NCBI RefSeq assembly: GCF_900461525.1
Contig: NZ_UGOD01000001.1
Span: 124,001-188,000, forward strand
DNA from: Legionella busanensis
GTDB lineage: Bacteria; Pseudomonadota; Gammaproteobacteria; Legionellales; Legionellaceae
DNA: 64,000 nucleotides
Direction: 5' to 3'
Each line of letters opens with the position of its first letter. Position 1 is the first letter of the stretch. The notes beneath the pieces were generated by a model. That model saw only the letters and a program-made list of their open reading frames with translations, did not search any database and was not told the DNA's origin. The translations under genes and the position numbers were made by a program. This document shows positions 52,518-61,467 of the stretch, in pieces.

Positions 52518-53569
52518 TATTCAGCAGCCTCATATTGCTCTAGGCGAGTACTTAGTTCATTTATTTTATCATTAAGTTGACGCAAATTCTTACGCATACT
52601 GGCAATACGAGTTACGCCTAATTCGTGTTCAATAGCTTTTTCTTTAGGTCTTGCCGGATTGCCTAAATATACATTACCTGCTTTAAGGTGTTTTTTAGGG
52701 GGTACACCAGCGCGTGCGCCGAGTATAACACCATCATCGATATGAACATGATCACTAACACCTACATTAGCTGCAAAAATAACATGATTACCGCTTACTG
52801 TACTACCAGCAATACCTGTAAAAGCACATAAAATATTATGTTGGCCAAGTTTAACAGAGTGTGCAACTTGAACAAGATTATCTATCTTTGTTCCTAAACC
52901 AATAACTGTTGCACCTAAAGTCGCGCGATCAATGACAGTATTTGCACCAATTTCCACATCATTTTCAATAATAACTTTACCTTTATGAGGAACTTTTAAA
53001 TGATGGCCATTTATAAAGGTATAACCAAAACCATCTGAACCTACAACACTAGATGCATGAATAGATACACGCTCGCCAATTTCTGTTTCATCATAGATAG
53101 TAACATGAGAGTGTATAGTACTATCTTTACCAACAATCACATTTTTTCCAATACTTACATGACTTTTTAAAATACACTGATCACCAATGGTGGTACCTGA
53201 TTCAATAGTTACATAAGGACCAATAAAAATATCTTTTCCAAGCTTAACATCTGGAGCAATGATGGCAGTAGGATGAATGCTTGCTACAGGTTTAGAATGA
53301 GGATAAAAGAAATCTAATAATTGAATAAACGCTTGAAAAGGATGCGCAACCTGAATAATAGGTTTGGCTGAATGTTGAACTTCAGGGTTAGTAAGGATTG
53401 CTACTGCTTCAGATTGCTCAGCTCGACGTAAATTATCAAAGCCATCAGCAAAAACGAGTGAGCCAGCAGTAATATTTTCAATTGGTGATAAAGAAGATAC
53501 AATAATATCCTCACTACCAATAACTCTACCTTGCACTATATTCGCTATTTCATATAGAGAAATACTCAT
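52517..53569 (-). CDS. lpxD: UDP-3-O-acylglucosamine N-acyltransferase
   Basis: The 350 aa enzyme adds the second acyl chain in lipid A synthesis. The N-terminal uridine-binding domain (about 1-100) is followed by left-handed beta-helix hexapeptide repeats (about 100-290, patterns such as [20 protein letters not shown]). The catalytic His is in [11 protein letters not shown], and a C-terminal helix closes the chain. Here it is not next to other lpx genes but is followed by polA, overlapping by one base, so the two are coupled. Confidence 0.94.
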   Translation of the reverse strand: MSISLYEIANIVQGRVIGSEDIIVSSLSPIENITAGSLVFADGFDNLRRAEQSEAVAILTNPEVQHSAKPIIQVAHPFQAFIQLLDFFYPHSKPVASIHPTAIIAPDVKLGKDIFIGPYVTIESGTTIGDQCILKSHVSIGKNVIVGKDSTIHSHVTIYDETEIGERVSIHASSVVGSDGFGYTFINGHHLKVPHKGKVIIENDVEIGANTVIDRATLGATVIGLGTKIDNLVQVAHSVKLGQHNILCAFTGIAGSTVSGNHVIFAANVGVSDHVHIDDGVILGARAGVPPKKHLKAGNVYLGNPARPKEKAIEHELGVTRIASMRKNLRQLNDKINELSTRLEQYEAAE

Positions 53570-53684
53570 TCATTAACCTTCTAGTTTGCGCAAATGGATC
53601 GATTATAACGCGTTGCGGGATGACTTGCGAACCATGTTTTTAGATTTTTGTTTACTACATTAGGTATAAGACGCCTTTGACAGT

Positions 53685-53730
53685 TTAGAAGGAGGTCTAA
53701 TGGTCTAATGTAAGAGACCTAATGTGGTTT
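53685..53730. repeat. Clustered GGTCTAATG remnants of the TA-bounded element
   Basis: The segment has GGAGGTCTAATG, GGTCTAATG and GAGACCTAATG within 35 bases, with a CATTAGGT on the left (about 53656). It lies between lpxD and the ketoacyl synthase gene. It looks like leftover end sequences of the element typified at 55232. Confidence 0.45.
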
Positions 53731-54960
53731 TTAAATACCTCGCCTTAGTAACAAAGCAACATTAGCGCCTCCGAAAGCAAAATGATTGGATAAGGCTATA
53801 TCAATTAACTTTCTTCTTGAATAATTAGCAACATAATCTAGATCGCAAGCTGGATCAGTTTCCGTTAAATTAATGGTGGGCAATAGAGTATCGTGTTGCA
53901 AACTCAGTGCTGTGGCAATAATTTCCATTGCTCCTGCAGCACCAATAGCGTGCCCTGTCATTGACTTTTGCGCTGTGATTGGAATTTCATAAGCTCGTTG
54001 GCCAAATACATTTTTTATTGTTTCTGTTTCTGTTAGATCATTTAATTGCGTCCCAGTGCCATGAGCATTGATATACTGAACATCATTTATTGAGAGTTTG
54101 GCATCATCAAGTGCTGAATGGATGGCTCTGACTTGGCCTTGACTACTTGGTGCTGTAACATGATAAGCATCACAGCTTGCTCCAAAGCCAATAATTTCTG
54201 CATAAATTTTAGCGCCTCTCGCTTTAGCATGCTTAAATTCTTCTAAGACTAAAACTCCTGCACCATCAGCCATTACCATACCACTGCGATGTTTAGAAAA
54301 TGGGCTACAAGCGAGCTCTGGTTGCTCATTTTTAACAGACATTACTCGTAACTTACACCACGCTGCCATAATAGCTTCCCACAAAAGTGATTCTGTTCCT
54401 CCGCATATTGCAACGGCCATTCGGCCTTGCGCAATATGCTGATAAGCACTACCTATGGCTTCTGCTGAAGAAACACAAGCATTAGATATAGTAGAATTAT
54501 GGCCACCTAAACCAAAAGCAATTGCAATATGATTTGCAATGGAATTAGGCATAGCACGTAAAACGCTTAAAGCTGGAATTTTTTTCCAACTTTGATTGAA
54601 AAAAAAGTCATAAGCCGCTGACTCTATTTCTGGTGTACCACCTAAACTTGTACCTATAAAAGTGCCTGCAGTTTGCAATTCTGTTGGAGTAAGGCCAGCT
54701 TGTATAAGGGCATTGTAAGCACAATAAAGAGCATACTGAATAGCTCGTGGATAACGCTTATATTTCTCTAGGGTTTCTATTCCTTCTAAAGAAAAATCAG
54801 TAATTTCTCCCCCAATTTGTGTAGGATAGGGGCTGGGATCATACCTCTGAATCCGTTTAATACCAGATTTTCCTTCAATAGCTGATTGCCAGAATGGCTG
54901 TAGACCATTGCCAATAGAAGATACAATGTCCATCCCCGTGATTACCACCCTTTTTTTCAT
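53731..54960 (-). CDS. Beta-ketoacyl-ACP synthase (KAS II-like)
   Basis: The 409 aa condensing enzyme extends acyl chains. The triad is present: Cys in NACVSSAEAIG, His in NAHGTGTQLND and His in MTGHAIGAAGAMEI. It reads as FabF-like, but no other fatty acid gene is near, so it could serve a special lipid or be one of several Legionella paralogues. It begins 19 bases upstream of where the AT-rich gap with decayed repeat F ends. Confidence 0.88.
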   Translation of the reverse strand: MKKRVVITGMDIVSSIGNGLQPFWQSAIEGKSGIKRIQRYDPSPYPTQIGGEITDFSLEGIETLEKYKRYPRAIQYALYCAYNALIQAGLTPTELQTAGTFIGTSLGGTPEIESAAYDFFFNQSWKKIPALSVLRAMPNSIANHIAIAFGLGGHNSTISNACVSSAEAIGSAYQHIAQGRMAVAICGGTESLLWEAIMAAWCKLRVMSVKNEQPELACSPFSKHRSGMVMADGAGVLVLEEFKHAKARGAKIYAEIIGFGASCDAYHVTAPSSQGQVRAIHSALDDAKLSINDVQYINAHGTGTQLNDLTETETIKNVFGQRAYEIPITAQKSMTGHAIGAAGAMEIIATALSLQHDTLLPTINLTETDPACDLDYVANYSRRKLIDIALSNHFAFGGANVALLLRRGI

Positions 54961-55057
54961 TCCTTACCCTTAAGCTATACATGCAAGATAGAGGTTAGTG
55001 AGCTTAGCCAAATTAACAAAATAAATACTGCTATTTGGACATAACCTATTTTATTTA

Positions 55058-55148
55058 GCTCCCATTAAAACGCTTAAGCATTTACGGGCTAATATCCGTT
55101 TAATGACATCGTCAAGAGTTCATCTTCTGGATGTCAAAATCAAATTAA
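55058..55148 (+). repeat. Two-hairpin dispersed repeat, degenerate copy F
   Basis: CTCCCATTAAAACGCTTAAG, TTTACGGGCTAATATCCGTTT and the GACATCGTC ... GATGTC core keep the order of copy A, with the second stem reduced and changed. It sits in the 428-base gap 54961-55388, which otherwise holds the TA-bounded element. Confidence 0.5.
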
Positions 55149-55231
55149 ATTATGTACTTGCTAGATTTTGAAAGCAATACTCAGCAATTGTAATTACCAT
55201 TCATTTAATATTTATAACTGCTATCTAAAAA

Positions 55232-55374
55232 TAGACCTCTTTCCAAACTCGCTGCAAAGGCCAATTGCCGGGCTGCGGTAGTGCTCGAATCCTCATGTAC
55301 TCTGTACACTGCGGTTCTGCGCGCTGGCGCAACCTGACACTTGACTCTCTGCAGCGAGTTTGGAAAGAGGTCTA
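55232..55374. repeat. TA-bounded miniature inverted-repeat element, best copy
   Basis: This 143-base element has perfect 25-base inverted ends: the left begins TAGACCTCTTTCC (55232 on), the right closes GGAAAGAGGTCTA (ending 55374). The TA at each tip fits a TA target duplication of Tc1/mariner or IS630 type. The interior is G+C-rich (GCGCGCTGGCGC) with a CTCATGTACTCTGTACACTGC palindromic core. It has no ORF. Related copies lie at 15087, 19996, 23778, 30335 and 49061, and an internally deleted hairpin at 57848. Confidence 0.85.
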
Positions 55375-55388
55375 ATGAAATAAGAGGT

Positions 55389-56267
55389 CTAATAAAGCAA
55401 GGAAGGTAACAAATTTTGTAATTTAACTACGCTAATTGCCCAATAATCTTGTTTTTCTTGCACTTTAAAATGATACTTCTGATATAATTTTAGAGCTTTT
55501 TGATTACTTGCTTCAACACTTAGATCGATAGTTATTCTTCCCTTACTTAAGGCCTCATTAATACAATGCGCTAGTAATTCACTACCTAGCCCTTTTCTTT
55601 GATAAGAGGGAAGAATGGCGATATCTGAGAAATGAGCTATATCTGGCTTCCATTGAATATGTGCTTTGCCTATAGGTGTTTTATTCTTTAAAGCCAGTAA
55701 TATAGTGTTTTTATTATCATTTAATAAGAGAGTAAAACGCTCAGTCATATTTTGATGGACAGAAAAGCAGGATGCGTCAATCGCACATAAGTCATTTAAG
55801 TCTGCTAAAGCTGCTTTACGTATAAATAATCGAGGATTATTAATTGATAGTAATTCATCACTGTGCCTTATCATACCGTATTCACTATGATGATAATTAA
55901 ATCCTGATGCTTCCAACCATGGGAGTGCTGCAGATGCTGGAAAGGAAATAATAATATCATTCATATTCTTTTGTTTCAGCAATGACATAATTTGAGTGAA
56001 AAGCTTCGTTGCTATCCGTTGATTGCGGTAAGCAGGATCAATGAGTAAGCTTGCCTCACAAGCATGCTCATAAAAAAAATATAAAGCTAAAAATCCAATT
56101 AATTTATCGTTTTCATATAAAAGAATATTGCTTTCAGTTTCTCTTTTTTTTATTAAAATATCCTGATATAGCGTTGGCAATCCACCATCTTGAATTGCGC
56201 AAAGCAGAGCTAATTTATTTACATGTTCTAACTGGGTTGTACTTAGCTGACTATTACGTTTAAGCAT
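55389..56267 (-). CDS. Tandem-GNAT acetyltransferase
   Basis: The 292 aa protein has two GNAT domains. The first (about 5-135) has LIDPAYRNQRIATKLFTQ, the acetyl-CoA loop R/Q-x-x-G/A. The second (about 145-285) has ILPSYQRKGLGSELLAH, a full Q/R-x-x-G-x-G/A loop, and is the better conserved. Substrate unknown; fused GNATs such as MshD-type enzymes are an alternative comparison. Single gene. Confidence 0.88.
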   Translation of the reverse strand: MLKRNSQLSTTQLEHVNKLALLCAIQDGGLPTLYQDILIKKRETESNILLYENDKLIGFLALYFFYEHACEASLLIDPAYRNQRIATKLFTQIMSLLKQKNMNDIIISFPASAALPWLEASGFNYHHSEYGMIRHSDELLSINNPRLFIRKAALADLNDLCAIDASCFSVHQNMTERFTLLLNDNKNTILLALKNKTPIGKAHIQWKPDIAHFSDIAILPSYQRKGLGSELLAHCINEALSKGRITIDLSVEASNQKALKLYQKYHFKVQEKQDYWAISVVKLQNLLPSLLY

Positions 56268-56317
56268 AACAACTCTTAATGCAATTTAATTTAATTTAGC
56301 CTCTTTATCGAGTTCAC

Positions 56318-56400
56318 GTATAAAAATTACTTTACAGATAACATTCGTTTAGCGACATAAAAGAGTCGTTGTCTCTTTCATGTCGAACTCATGTTAATTA
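56318..56400 (+). repeat. Two-hairpin dispersed repeat, copy C
   Basis: CATTCGTTTAGCGACATAAAAG and the second hairpin CGACATAAAAGAG / CTCTTTCATGTCG (56353-56385) match copies A and B. The first hairpin is decayed (AAAATTACTTTACAG). It lies between the GNAT and RMD1 genes. Confidence 0.75.
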
Positions 56401-56462
56401 TATTTTCTTATTCAAAGATTAGGGGAAGATAATTATAATTTCCAGAAAAAACAGGATTTAAT

Positions 56463-57296
56463 TTAAAAATGAAAATTAAGTACGGCAAAAATTATCTCAA
56501 TTGTAATAAGTATAATAATAATAATTTCTAGATTATGGGAGTGGCGATTTTCTAAATAACTATTAAACATCTCAAAAATCTCATTGAGGGTATCTAAGCG
56601 ATGATTAATAGCATTAACTCGGCGTTGAATATGTAAATAACGCTCAAGCATTGTATAATATTCTTCTAGAGTAGGGTGTTGCCAGAAATATTTAGGATGG
56701 TATAAAAAGTTGCTAATTAAGTTCATTTCACTTTTAGCACCTAAAATCTCACCAATAATTTGCCGAATCTGCATACGTGGTATTTGCATTTGTCCTGTTG
56801 TGGATAATGCTTGAATAACCGGCGAATATTTTTCAATTAATGCCTCAATAATTGTTTCAAAATATTGTAACTTTACTGACTGTGAAAAACCGTAAGATAA
56901 ACTTAATTTAAGCTCATCACTATCCATATCTGCATCAAGAGATATGCAATCGACATCAAAAAAGCCGTGAGGTTCAATAGACGTTTTATCACTTACCCTG
57001 TAAGTAAATTCATCTCGCACCAAAACAGAAATTGGCCTAATTGCAAACTGACGAACCTTATCTAGATAAGGATCAACTTGATAGCGTTTAATCCCCCAAG
57101 TAACTACTGTTCCATTCTTAAAAGCGAAAATGGTTGAATTAGGTAGTTTGACTGGAGAAATTCTTAAAACATCTCGTGATCTAGTCGTCGGATAATAATT
57201 GGCTGAGGATTTGAAATAATGATCAAGACGAGTTAAATCAATTGAATTGGCAATGCAATAACTTAAGCACTCCATAACGACAAAAACCTTACACAA
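56463..57296 (-). CDS. RMD1/DUF155-family protein (TTG start)
   Basis: The 277 aa protein matches the DUF155/RMD1 family, whose yeast and human members are mitochondrial inner membrane proteins. Family blocks are STIFAFKNGTVVTWGIKR and the helical DLISNFLYHPKYFWQHPTLE-like stretch. One C-terminal TM helix (about 255-273) anchors it. Start is TTG 57296, with AGGAG at spacing five inside a 14-bp palindrome; an ATG at 57275 is the alternative. It follows the small HTH gene on the same strand. Confidence 0.82.
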   Translation of the reverse strand: MCKVFVVMECLSYCIANSIDLTRLDHYFKSSANYYPTTRSRDVLRISPVKLPNSTIFAFKNGTVVTWGIKRYQVDPYLDKVRQFAIRPISVLVRDEFTYRVSDKTSIEPHGFFDVDCISLDADMDSDELKLSLSYGFSQSVKLQYFETIIEALIEKYSPVIQALSTTGQMQIPRMQIRQIIGEILGAKSEMNLISNFLYHPKYFWQHPTLEEYYTMLERYLHIQRRVNAINHRLDTLNEIFEMFNSYLENRHSHNLEIIIIILITIEIIFAVLNFHF

Positions 57297-57300
57297 TTTG

Positions 57301-57330
57301 ACTCCTGATAAATACCTATTTATCAGGAGT
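57301..57330 (-). promoter_or_regulatory. Perfect palindrome covering the RMD1 ribosome binding site
   Basis: ACTCCTGATAAATA (57301-57314) and TATTTATCAGGAGT (57317-57330) form a 14-bp stem with a CC gap on the plus strand. On the minus strand the AGGAG that serves the RMD1 start is inside the stem. No T-tract follows on either strand. It could hide the RBS in mRNA or be a dimeric regulator's operator. Confidence 0.6.
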
Positions 57331-57369
57331 AGTTTAAACTATCAAAATTATAGCTTAATTTATAATTAG

Positions 57370-57636
57370 CTACACGCTTTCTTCTTCTCTTACCGAAAAA
57401 GCCTTTTTTCTATCGGTAGCACCACTTAACCACTGAGGACAAACTTCTAGTACTTCAGCGATTTTATTTAACTGTTCGGAAGAAGGTAAAATTTGGCCAA
57501 AAATCATGCCGTTAGCAAGATGGCGAGTAACACCAAAGACTTTTGCAACTGCTTTTGTCTTTTCTGATATTTCTTCCGGAAAACCTAATAACGATAATTC
57601 CCGATTAAATCGCTGCGAGAACACTTTAGTATTCAT
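57370..57636 (-). CDS. Small HTH (XRE-like) regulator
   Basis: The 88 aa protein has a helix-turn-helix of the phage-repressor/XRE type (about residues 25-70): TKAVAKVFGVTRHLANGMIFGQ is the HTH and LPSSEQLNKIAEVLEVCPQWLSG is the closing helix pattern. No other prophage gene is nearby. It lies 73 bases upstream of the RMD1 start, across the palindrome that covers that gene's RBS, so it may regulate RMD1 or itself. Confidence 0.75.
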   Translation of the reverse strand: MNTKVFSQRFNRELSLLGFPEEISEKTKAVAKVFGVTRHLANGMIFGQILPSSEQLNKIAEVLEVCPQWLSGATDRKKAFSVREEESV

Positions 57637-57847
57637 TATTTCGCTCCATGAAATTAATTAATGATTACATCTACACCGGGTTAGTCCTAAACCGCCAATC
57701 CTTGACGTAATTAAAACTGTTATAACTTATTTTTTTTTTTAAGAAAAGGCTTTTCAATAAGCGTCAGTAAATATTTATTTATAGACGAAGAATAGAGAAA
57801 GCTACAAATTTAAAATTTAAACTAGTAATTAGCGGTATAATTGGTCG

Positions 57848-57887
57848 AATAGACTTCTTTCACAACTTTACTGCGAAAGAAGTCTAT
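57848..57887. repeat. Internally deleted TA-bounded element (hairpin only)
   Basis: AATAGACTTCTTTC (57848-57861) and GAAAGAAGTCTATT (57874-57887) are perfect 14-base inverse sequences around a 12-base loop. They carry the tip sequence of the larger elements (TAGACTTC at 15087 and 23778). The copy lies 40 bases downstream of the gcvPB stop, so it may act as that operon's terminator. Confidence 0.65.
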
Positions 57888-57927
57888 TATAGCCTAGCCG
57901 CTCAATAAAGATTTATTCTTCTTGGTA

Positions 57928-59379
57928 CTATAAGCTAAAATAATTTAAATCTAGCTCTCTAGCTGCCTTAACGTCATCTAATCGTTTAACAGGTAATTGT
58001 ACTGGTGCTTCTTTTAATAGTTGGGGTTGTTCTTCCGCTTCTCTGCGAATTGTTTTCATGCTGTTAACGAAAGCATCTAACTCTTCTTTGGACTCTGTTT
58101 CTGTTGGCTCAATGAGTAAGCATTCAGGTACAAGCAGAGGAAAGTAGGTGGTTGGCGCATGGAATCCATAATCTAATAAGCGCTTTGCCAAATCCATAGC
58201 AGTAATATTAAAGGACTTTTTCTCTTGACTTAAAGTTAAGACAAATTCATGGCTAGCTCGTCTTTGAGGATAAGCTGGGTTAAAGCCTACTTTGGTTAAT
58301 GCTGCTAATAAATAATTAGCATTTAAAGTAGCAAATTCTGATACGCGTAATAATCCTTCTTTACCTAAAAGTCGAATATAAAAATAGGCACGTAGTAAAA
58401 TACCTGCATTACCCATAAAACATGATAATCTACCAATACTTTGAGGATAATCTGCTTTAGTAGCCCATCGATAAGTTTCATTTTCCTTGATAACGACGGG
58501 TTGCGGTAGATAAGGTAATAAACGCTTACTTACTGCGACAGGCCCAGCGCCAGGCCCGCCACTTCCATGAGGGGTTGCGAAGGTTTTATGTAAATTTAAA
58601 TGCATCACATCAAAACCCATATCGCCTGGACGTACACGCCCTAAAATAGCGTTTAAATTAGCACCGTCATAATAAAGTAAGCCACCTGCCTGATGCACAA
58701 TCGCAGCAATTTCGGTAATTTGCCGCATAAATAGGCCTAAGGTCGATGGATTTGTTAGCATGATTCCAGCAGTTTTAGGACCAACTTTTTCTTTTAGTTG
58801 CTCTAAGTCAATATCACCATCTTTAGCAGTAGGAATTTCAACAATTTTAAAACCGCACATAACCGCTGAGGCTGGATTGGTACCATGTGCTGCATCAGGA
58901 ATAATCATTTCATTACGCTGAGTATCGCCTCGAGATTGGTGATACGCTTTAATCATAGCAACACCTGCAAACTCGCCTTGTGAACCTGCCATCGGCGTTA
59001 AAGAGACACCACTCATGCCTGTAATTTCAAGTAAATAAGATTGCAATTGATAAATAATTCTTAAATAACCTTGACTGTCTTTTTCTGGCGCTAAAGGATG
59101 ACGATTCACAAATCCTGCGATCGAGGCCGCTTTGTGCACCCCGCGTGGATTATATTTCATTGTGCAAGAGCCTAGCGGAATGAAGGTTGTGTCAATGGCA
59201 TAATTTTTCTGTGATAAGCCCGTATAATGACGCACAACTTGTAATTCAGAACAACTAGGCAGCCGTGGAGGTGCTTTACGTAAAAACTGTTCTGGTATAG
59301 TTAGCGGCTGCTCTGCATTGGGTTTTGGGGCTTGGCTTAGTGCTTGTCGCCCAGCCTGAGAACGTTCAAATATTAACAT
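57928..59379 (-). CDS. gcvPB: Glycine dehydrogenase (decarboxylating) subunit 2
   Basis: The 483 aa C-terminal half of split glycine decarboxylase (P-protein) binds PLP through the Lys in [17 protein letters not shown]. Substrate-binding [13 protein letters not shown] and [11 protein letters not shown] are conserved. It acts as a heterotetramer with GcvPA. Its start overlaps the YciI gene by seven bases. Last gene of the gcv operon. Confidence 0.95.
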   Translation of the reverse strand: MLIFERSQAGRQALSQAPKPNAEQPLTIPEQFLRKAPPRLPSCSELQVVRHYTGLSQKNYAIDTTFIPLGSCTMKYNPRGVHKAASIAGFVNRHPLAPEKDSQGYLRIIYQLQSYLLEITGMSGVSLTPMAGSQGEFAGVAMIKAYHQSRGDTQRNEMIIPDAAHGTNPASAVMCGFKIVEIPTAKDGDIDLEQLKEKVGPKTAGIMLTNPSTLGLFMRQITEIAAIVHQAGGLLYYDGANLNAILGRVRPGDMGFDVMHLNLHKTFATPHGSGGPGAGPVAVSKRLLPYLPQPVVIKENETYRWATKADYPQSIGRLSCFMGNAGILLRAYFYIRLLGKEGLLRVSEFATLNANYLLAALTKVGFNPAYPQRRASHEFVLTLSQEKKSFNITAMDLAKRLLDYGFHAPTTYFPLLVPECLLIEPTETESKEELDAFVNSMKTIRREAEEQPQLLKEAPVQLPVKRLDDVKAARELDLNYFSL

Positions 59380-59681
59380 AATATGCTCTCCGCTTCCTCA
59401 ATAAATGGTTTCAAGCTTTCGCAATACATGACAGGCGAGAATTCTAAAAATTCATAATCCGCAATTTCAGCTAAATAATAGGGATCTTTCTTAAACACAG
59501 ATTCAAGGTAGTCTTTGTTATTCGTTGCAGCGATAATAATACCACCTACGCGAGGTTTTATTGGTCCAGAGGCAATTAGCAAGCCTTGTTTATAATAATA
59601 ATCTAGGAACTCACGGTGTGCTTGAAGATATTTATCAACTTCAGTTAAAGACGTTTTATAAGTTAATTGAATAATAAACAT
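59373..59681 (-). CDS. YciI-family protein inside the gcv operon
   Basis: The 102 aa protein has the dimeric alpha+beta barrel of the YciI family. Visible are the N-terminal [39 protein letters not shown] (with the conserved His and Asp-like residues) and [16 protein letters not shown]. The function of YciI proteins is not settled. It sits between gcvPA (six-base gap) and gcvPB (seven-base overlap), so it is certainly co-translated with the two P-protein halves. Confidence 0.85.
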   Translation of the reverse strand: MFIIQLTYKTSLTEVDKYLQAHREFLDYYYKQGLLIASGPIKPRVGGIIIAATNNKDYLESVFKKDPYYLAEIADYEFLEFSPVMYCESLKPFIEEAESILC

Positions 59682-59687
59682 ACAGTC

Positions 59688-61046
59688 TCACTTTAAAATG
59701 CTTTTTAATTCATCAATATAAAAATTAATCTCTTGTTCTGTGCGCATTTCTGTAGCACAGACAAGTAAGGTATTATTAAGTTCGGGGTAATGCGCTTGTA
59801 TAGGATAGCCGCCATCAATACCACACGCTTTTAATTTATCCAGAATATTTTCTACGGGCGATTCAAATTGTAGTAATACCTCATGGAAATAAGGGGCTGT
59901 AAAAGCTTGCTTAACACCCTTTATTTGGGTAAGTCCTTTTACTAAGTTTAGGGTATTTCGATGACATTGTTCTGCAACTTGTTGTAGGCCAACAGGTCCA
60001 AGTAAACTCATATGAATTGTAGCTGCCGTTACTAATAGACCTTGGTTTGTACAAATATTAGAAGTGGCTTTTGCACGGCGAATGTGTTGCTCTCTAGCTT
60101 GTAAAGTTAAGCTAAAGCCTGTATTACCTTCTTTATCTAGTGTTTTACCAATTAAACGTCCTGGCATTTGTCGTACATGTTCAAGTCGAGAGCTAAAGAA
60201 GCCAAAATAAGGCCCGCCAGAAGCCATAGGTGCGCCTAAAGGTTGGCCTTCACCACAAACTATATCAACACCATGCGAGCCCCATCGGCCAGGTGGTTTT
60301 AAAAGGCCTAAGGAAATCGGGTTAACGCAAGCAATAGTAATAGCCTTATTATTTGCTGCCCAATCAGTTAATTCATCAACAGGCTCAAGACAGCCAAAAA
60401 AGTTTGGCTGCATAATAACTAGGGCTGTAATATCTTGATTGGTATATTTATCAACGTTAGCTAAAGATGTAGTACCGATTTTATAATCAAAAGGTAAGTT
60501 AATAATTTCAATATGTTGGTTACACGCAATTGTTTCAATAGTTGCTCGATAAAAGGGGTTTAGAGTACCTGCAACTAACACACGATTTGTTTTACTATAT
60601 TTGTTAAGCCTAACAGCCATTAAAATGGCTTCGGCTACTGCAGTTGCTCCATCATATAAGGAGGCATTTGCTACTTCCATGCCTGTCAGCTCAGCAATCA
60701 TCGTTTGAAATTCATAAAGCAGCTGCAAGGTACCCTGGCTTGCTTCAGCTTGATAGGGCGTGTAAGCAGTTAGAAATTCACCTCTACTTGCTATATCCCA
60801 TACAGCGGCCGGAATATGATGGTCATAAGAGCCGGCGCCTAAAAAGCAAATACCGTTTTGATTCGCTTGAGCTAACTGAGATGCCTCTTTAAGCATTTGC
60901 ATCTCATTGATGCCAGCGGGAAGATCTTTGAACCCTTCAAAGTGGAGTTGCTTAGGTATTTCATCAAATAATTCATCTGTACTAGTCACACCAATGGTTT
61001 CTAGCATTAGTTTGACATCTTCTTTTGTATGGGGAATGTAAGGCAT
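59688..61046 (-). CDS. gcvPA: Glycine dehydrogenase (decarboxylating) subunit 1
   Basis: The 452 aa N-terminal half of split P-protein lacks the PLP lysine and supports the GcvPB half. Characteristic are FLGAGSYDHHIPAAVW, TPYQAEASQGTLQLLYEFQTM and NASLYDGATAVAEA. It begins two bases after gcvH stops and is followed by yciI and gcvPB. Confidence 0.95.
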   Translation of the reverse strand: MPYIPHTKEDVKLMLETIGVTSTDELFDEIPKQLHFEGFKDLPAGINEMQMLKEASQLAQANQNGICFLGAGSYDHHIPAAVWDIASRGEFLTAYTPYQAEASQGTLQLLYEFQTMIAELTGMEVANASLYDGATAVAEAILMAVRLNKYSKTNRVLVAGTLNPFYRATIETIACNQHIEIINLPFDYKIGTTSLANVDKYTNQDITALVIMQPNFFGCLEPVDELTDWAANNKAITIACVNPISLGLLKPPGRWGSHGVDIVCGEGQPLGAPMASGGPYFGFFSSRLEHVRQMPGRLIGKTLDKEGNTGFSLTLQAREQHIRRAKATSNICTNQGLLVTAATIHMSLLGPVGLQQVAEQCHRNTLNLVKGLTQIKGVKQAFTAPYFHEVLLQFESPVENILDKLKACGIDGGYPIQAHYPELNNTLLVCATEMRTEQEINFYIDELKSILK

Positions 61047-61048
61047 AA

Positions 61049-61426
61049 CTAATCTTCCTCAGCGATCTCAGTTTCGTATTGGTCTGCATCAAGTAAGTCA
61101 CTCAAATCACTATTTTCATTTAAACGAAGTTTTACTAGCCAACCAGCGCCATGTGGATCAGTATTTACCAGAGCTGGATCATTAACGATCGCTTGATTAA
61201 CCTCAATAACAGTCCCACTAACTGGCGCATAAAAATCGGATGCAGCTTTAACAGATTCTACCACACCTAGTTCGTCTCCAGCGCTAACTTCTGCACCTTC
61301 TTTGGGAAGATCAACAAAAACTAAATCGCCTAAAAGCGTTTGTGCATGATCGGTAATACCTATTAAGGCTTCATTGCCATCAATTTGGACCCATTCATGT
61401 GTGCGCGTAAATTTTAAATCTGACAT
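61049..61426 (-). CDS. gcvH: Glycine cleavage system H protein
   Basis: The 125 aa lipoyl carrier has its lipoate attachment Lys60 in [12 protein letters not shown]. The start is ATG 61426; the TTG just before it is not used, since GGGGATAGG sits at the right spacing for the ATG. It shuttles the aminomethyl group between P- and T-proteins. Second gene of the operon, 41 bases behind gcvT. Confidence 0.95.
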   Translation of the reverse strand: MSDLKFTRTHEWVQIDGNEALIGITDHAQTLLGDLVFVDLPKEGAEVSAGDELGVVESVKAASDFYAPVSGTVIEVNQAIVNDPALVNTDPHGAGWLVKLRLNENSDLSDLLDADQYETEIAEED

Positions 61427-61467
61427 CAACCTATCCCCTTAATTATAGAATTTAATTAGTATTTATT

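Noticed and set aside
55232-55374. A structured small RNA gene rather than a mobile element
   Set aside because: The perfect long inverted ends with TA at the tips and several copies in unrelated gaps fit a miniature transposable element better, although some copies could be transcribed.
57370-57636. Prophage remnant based on the XRE-like HTH protein
   Set aside because: No integrase, structural or lysis gene, attachment repeat or composition shift is present; small HTH proteins also occur alone.
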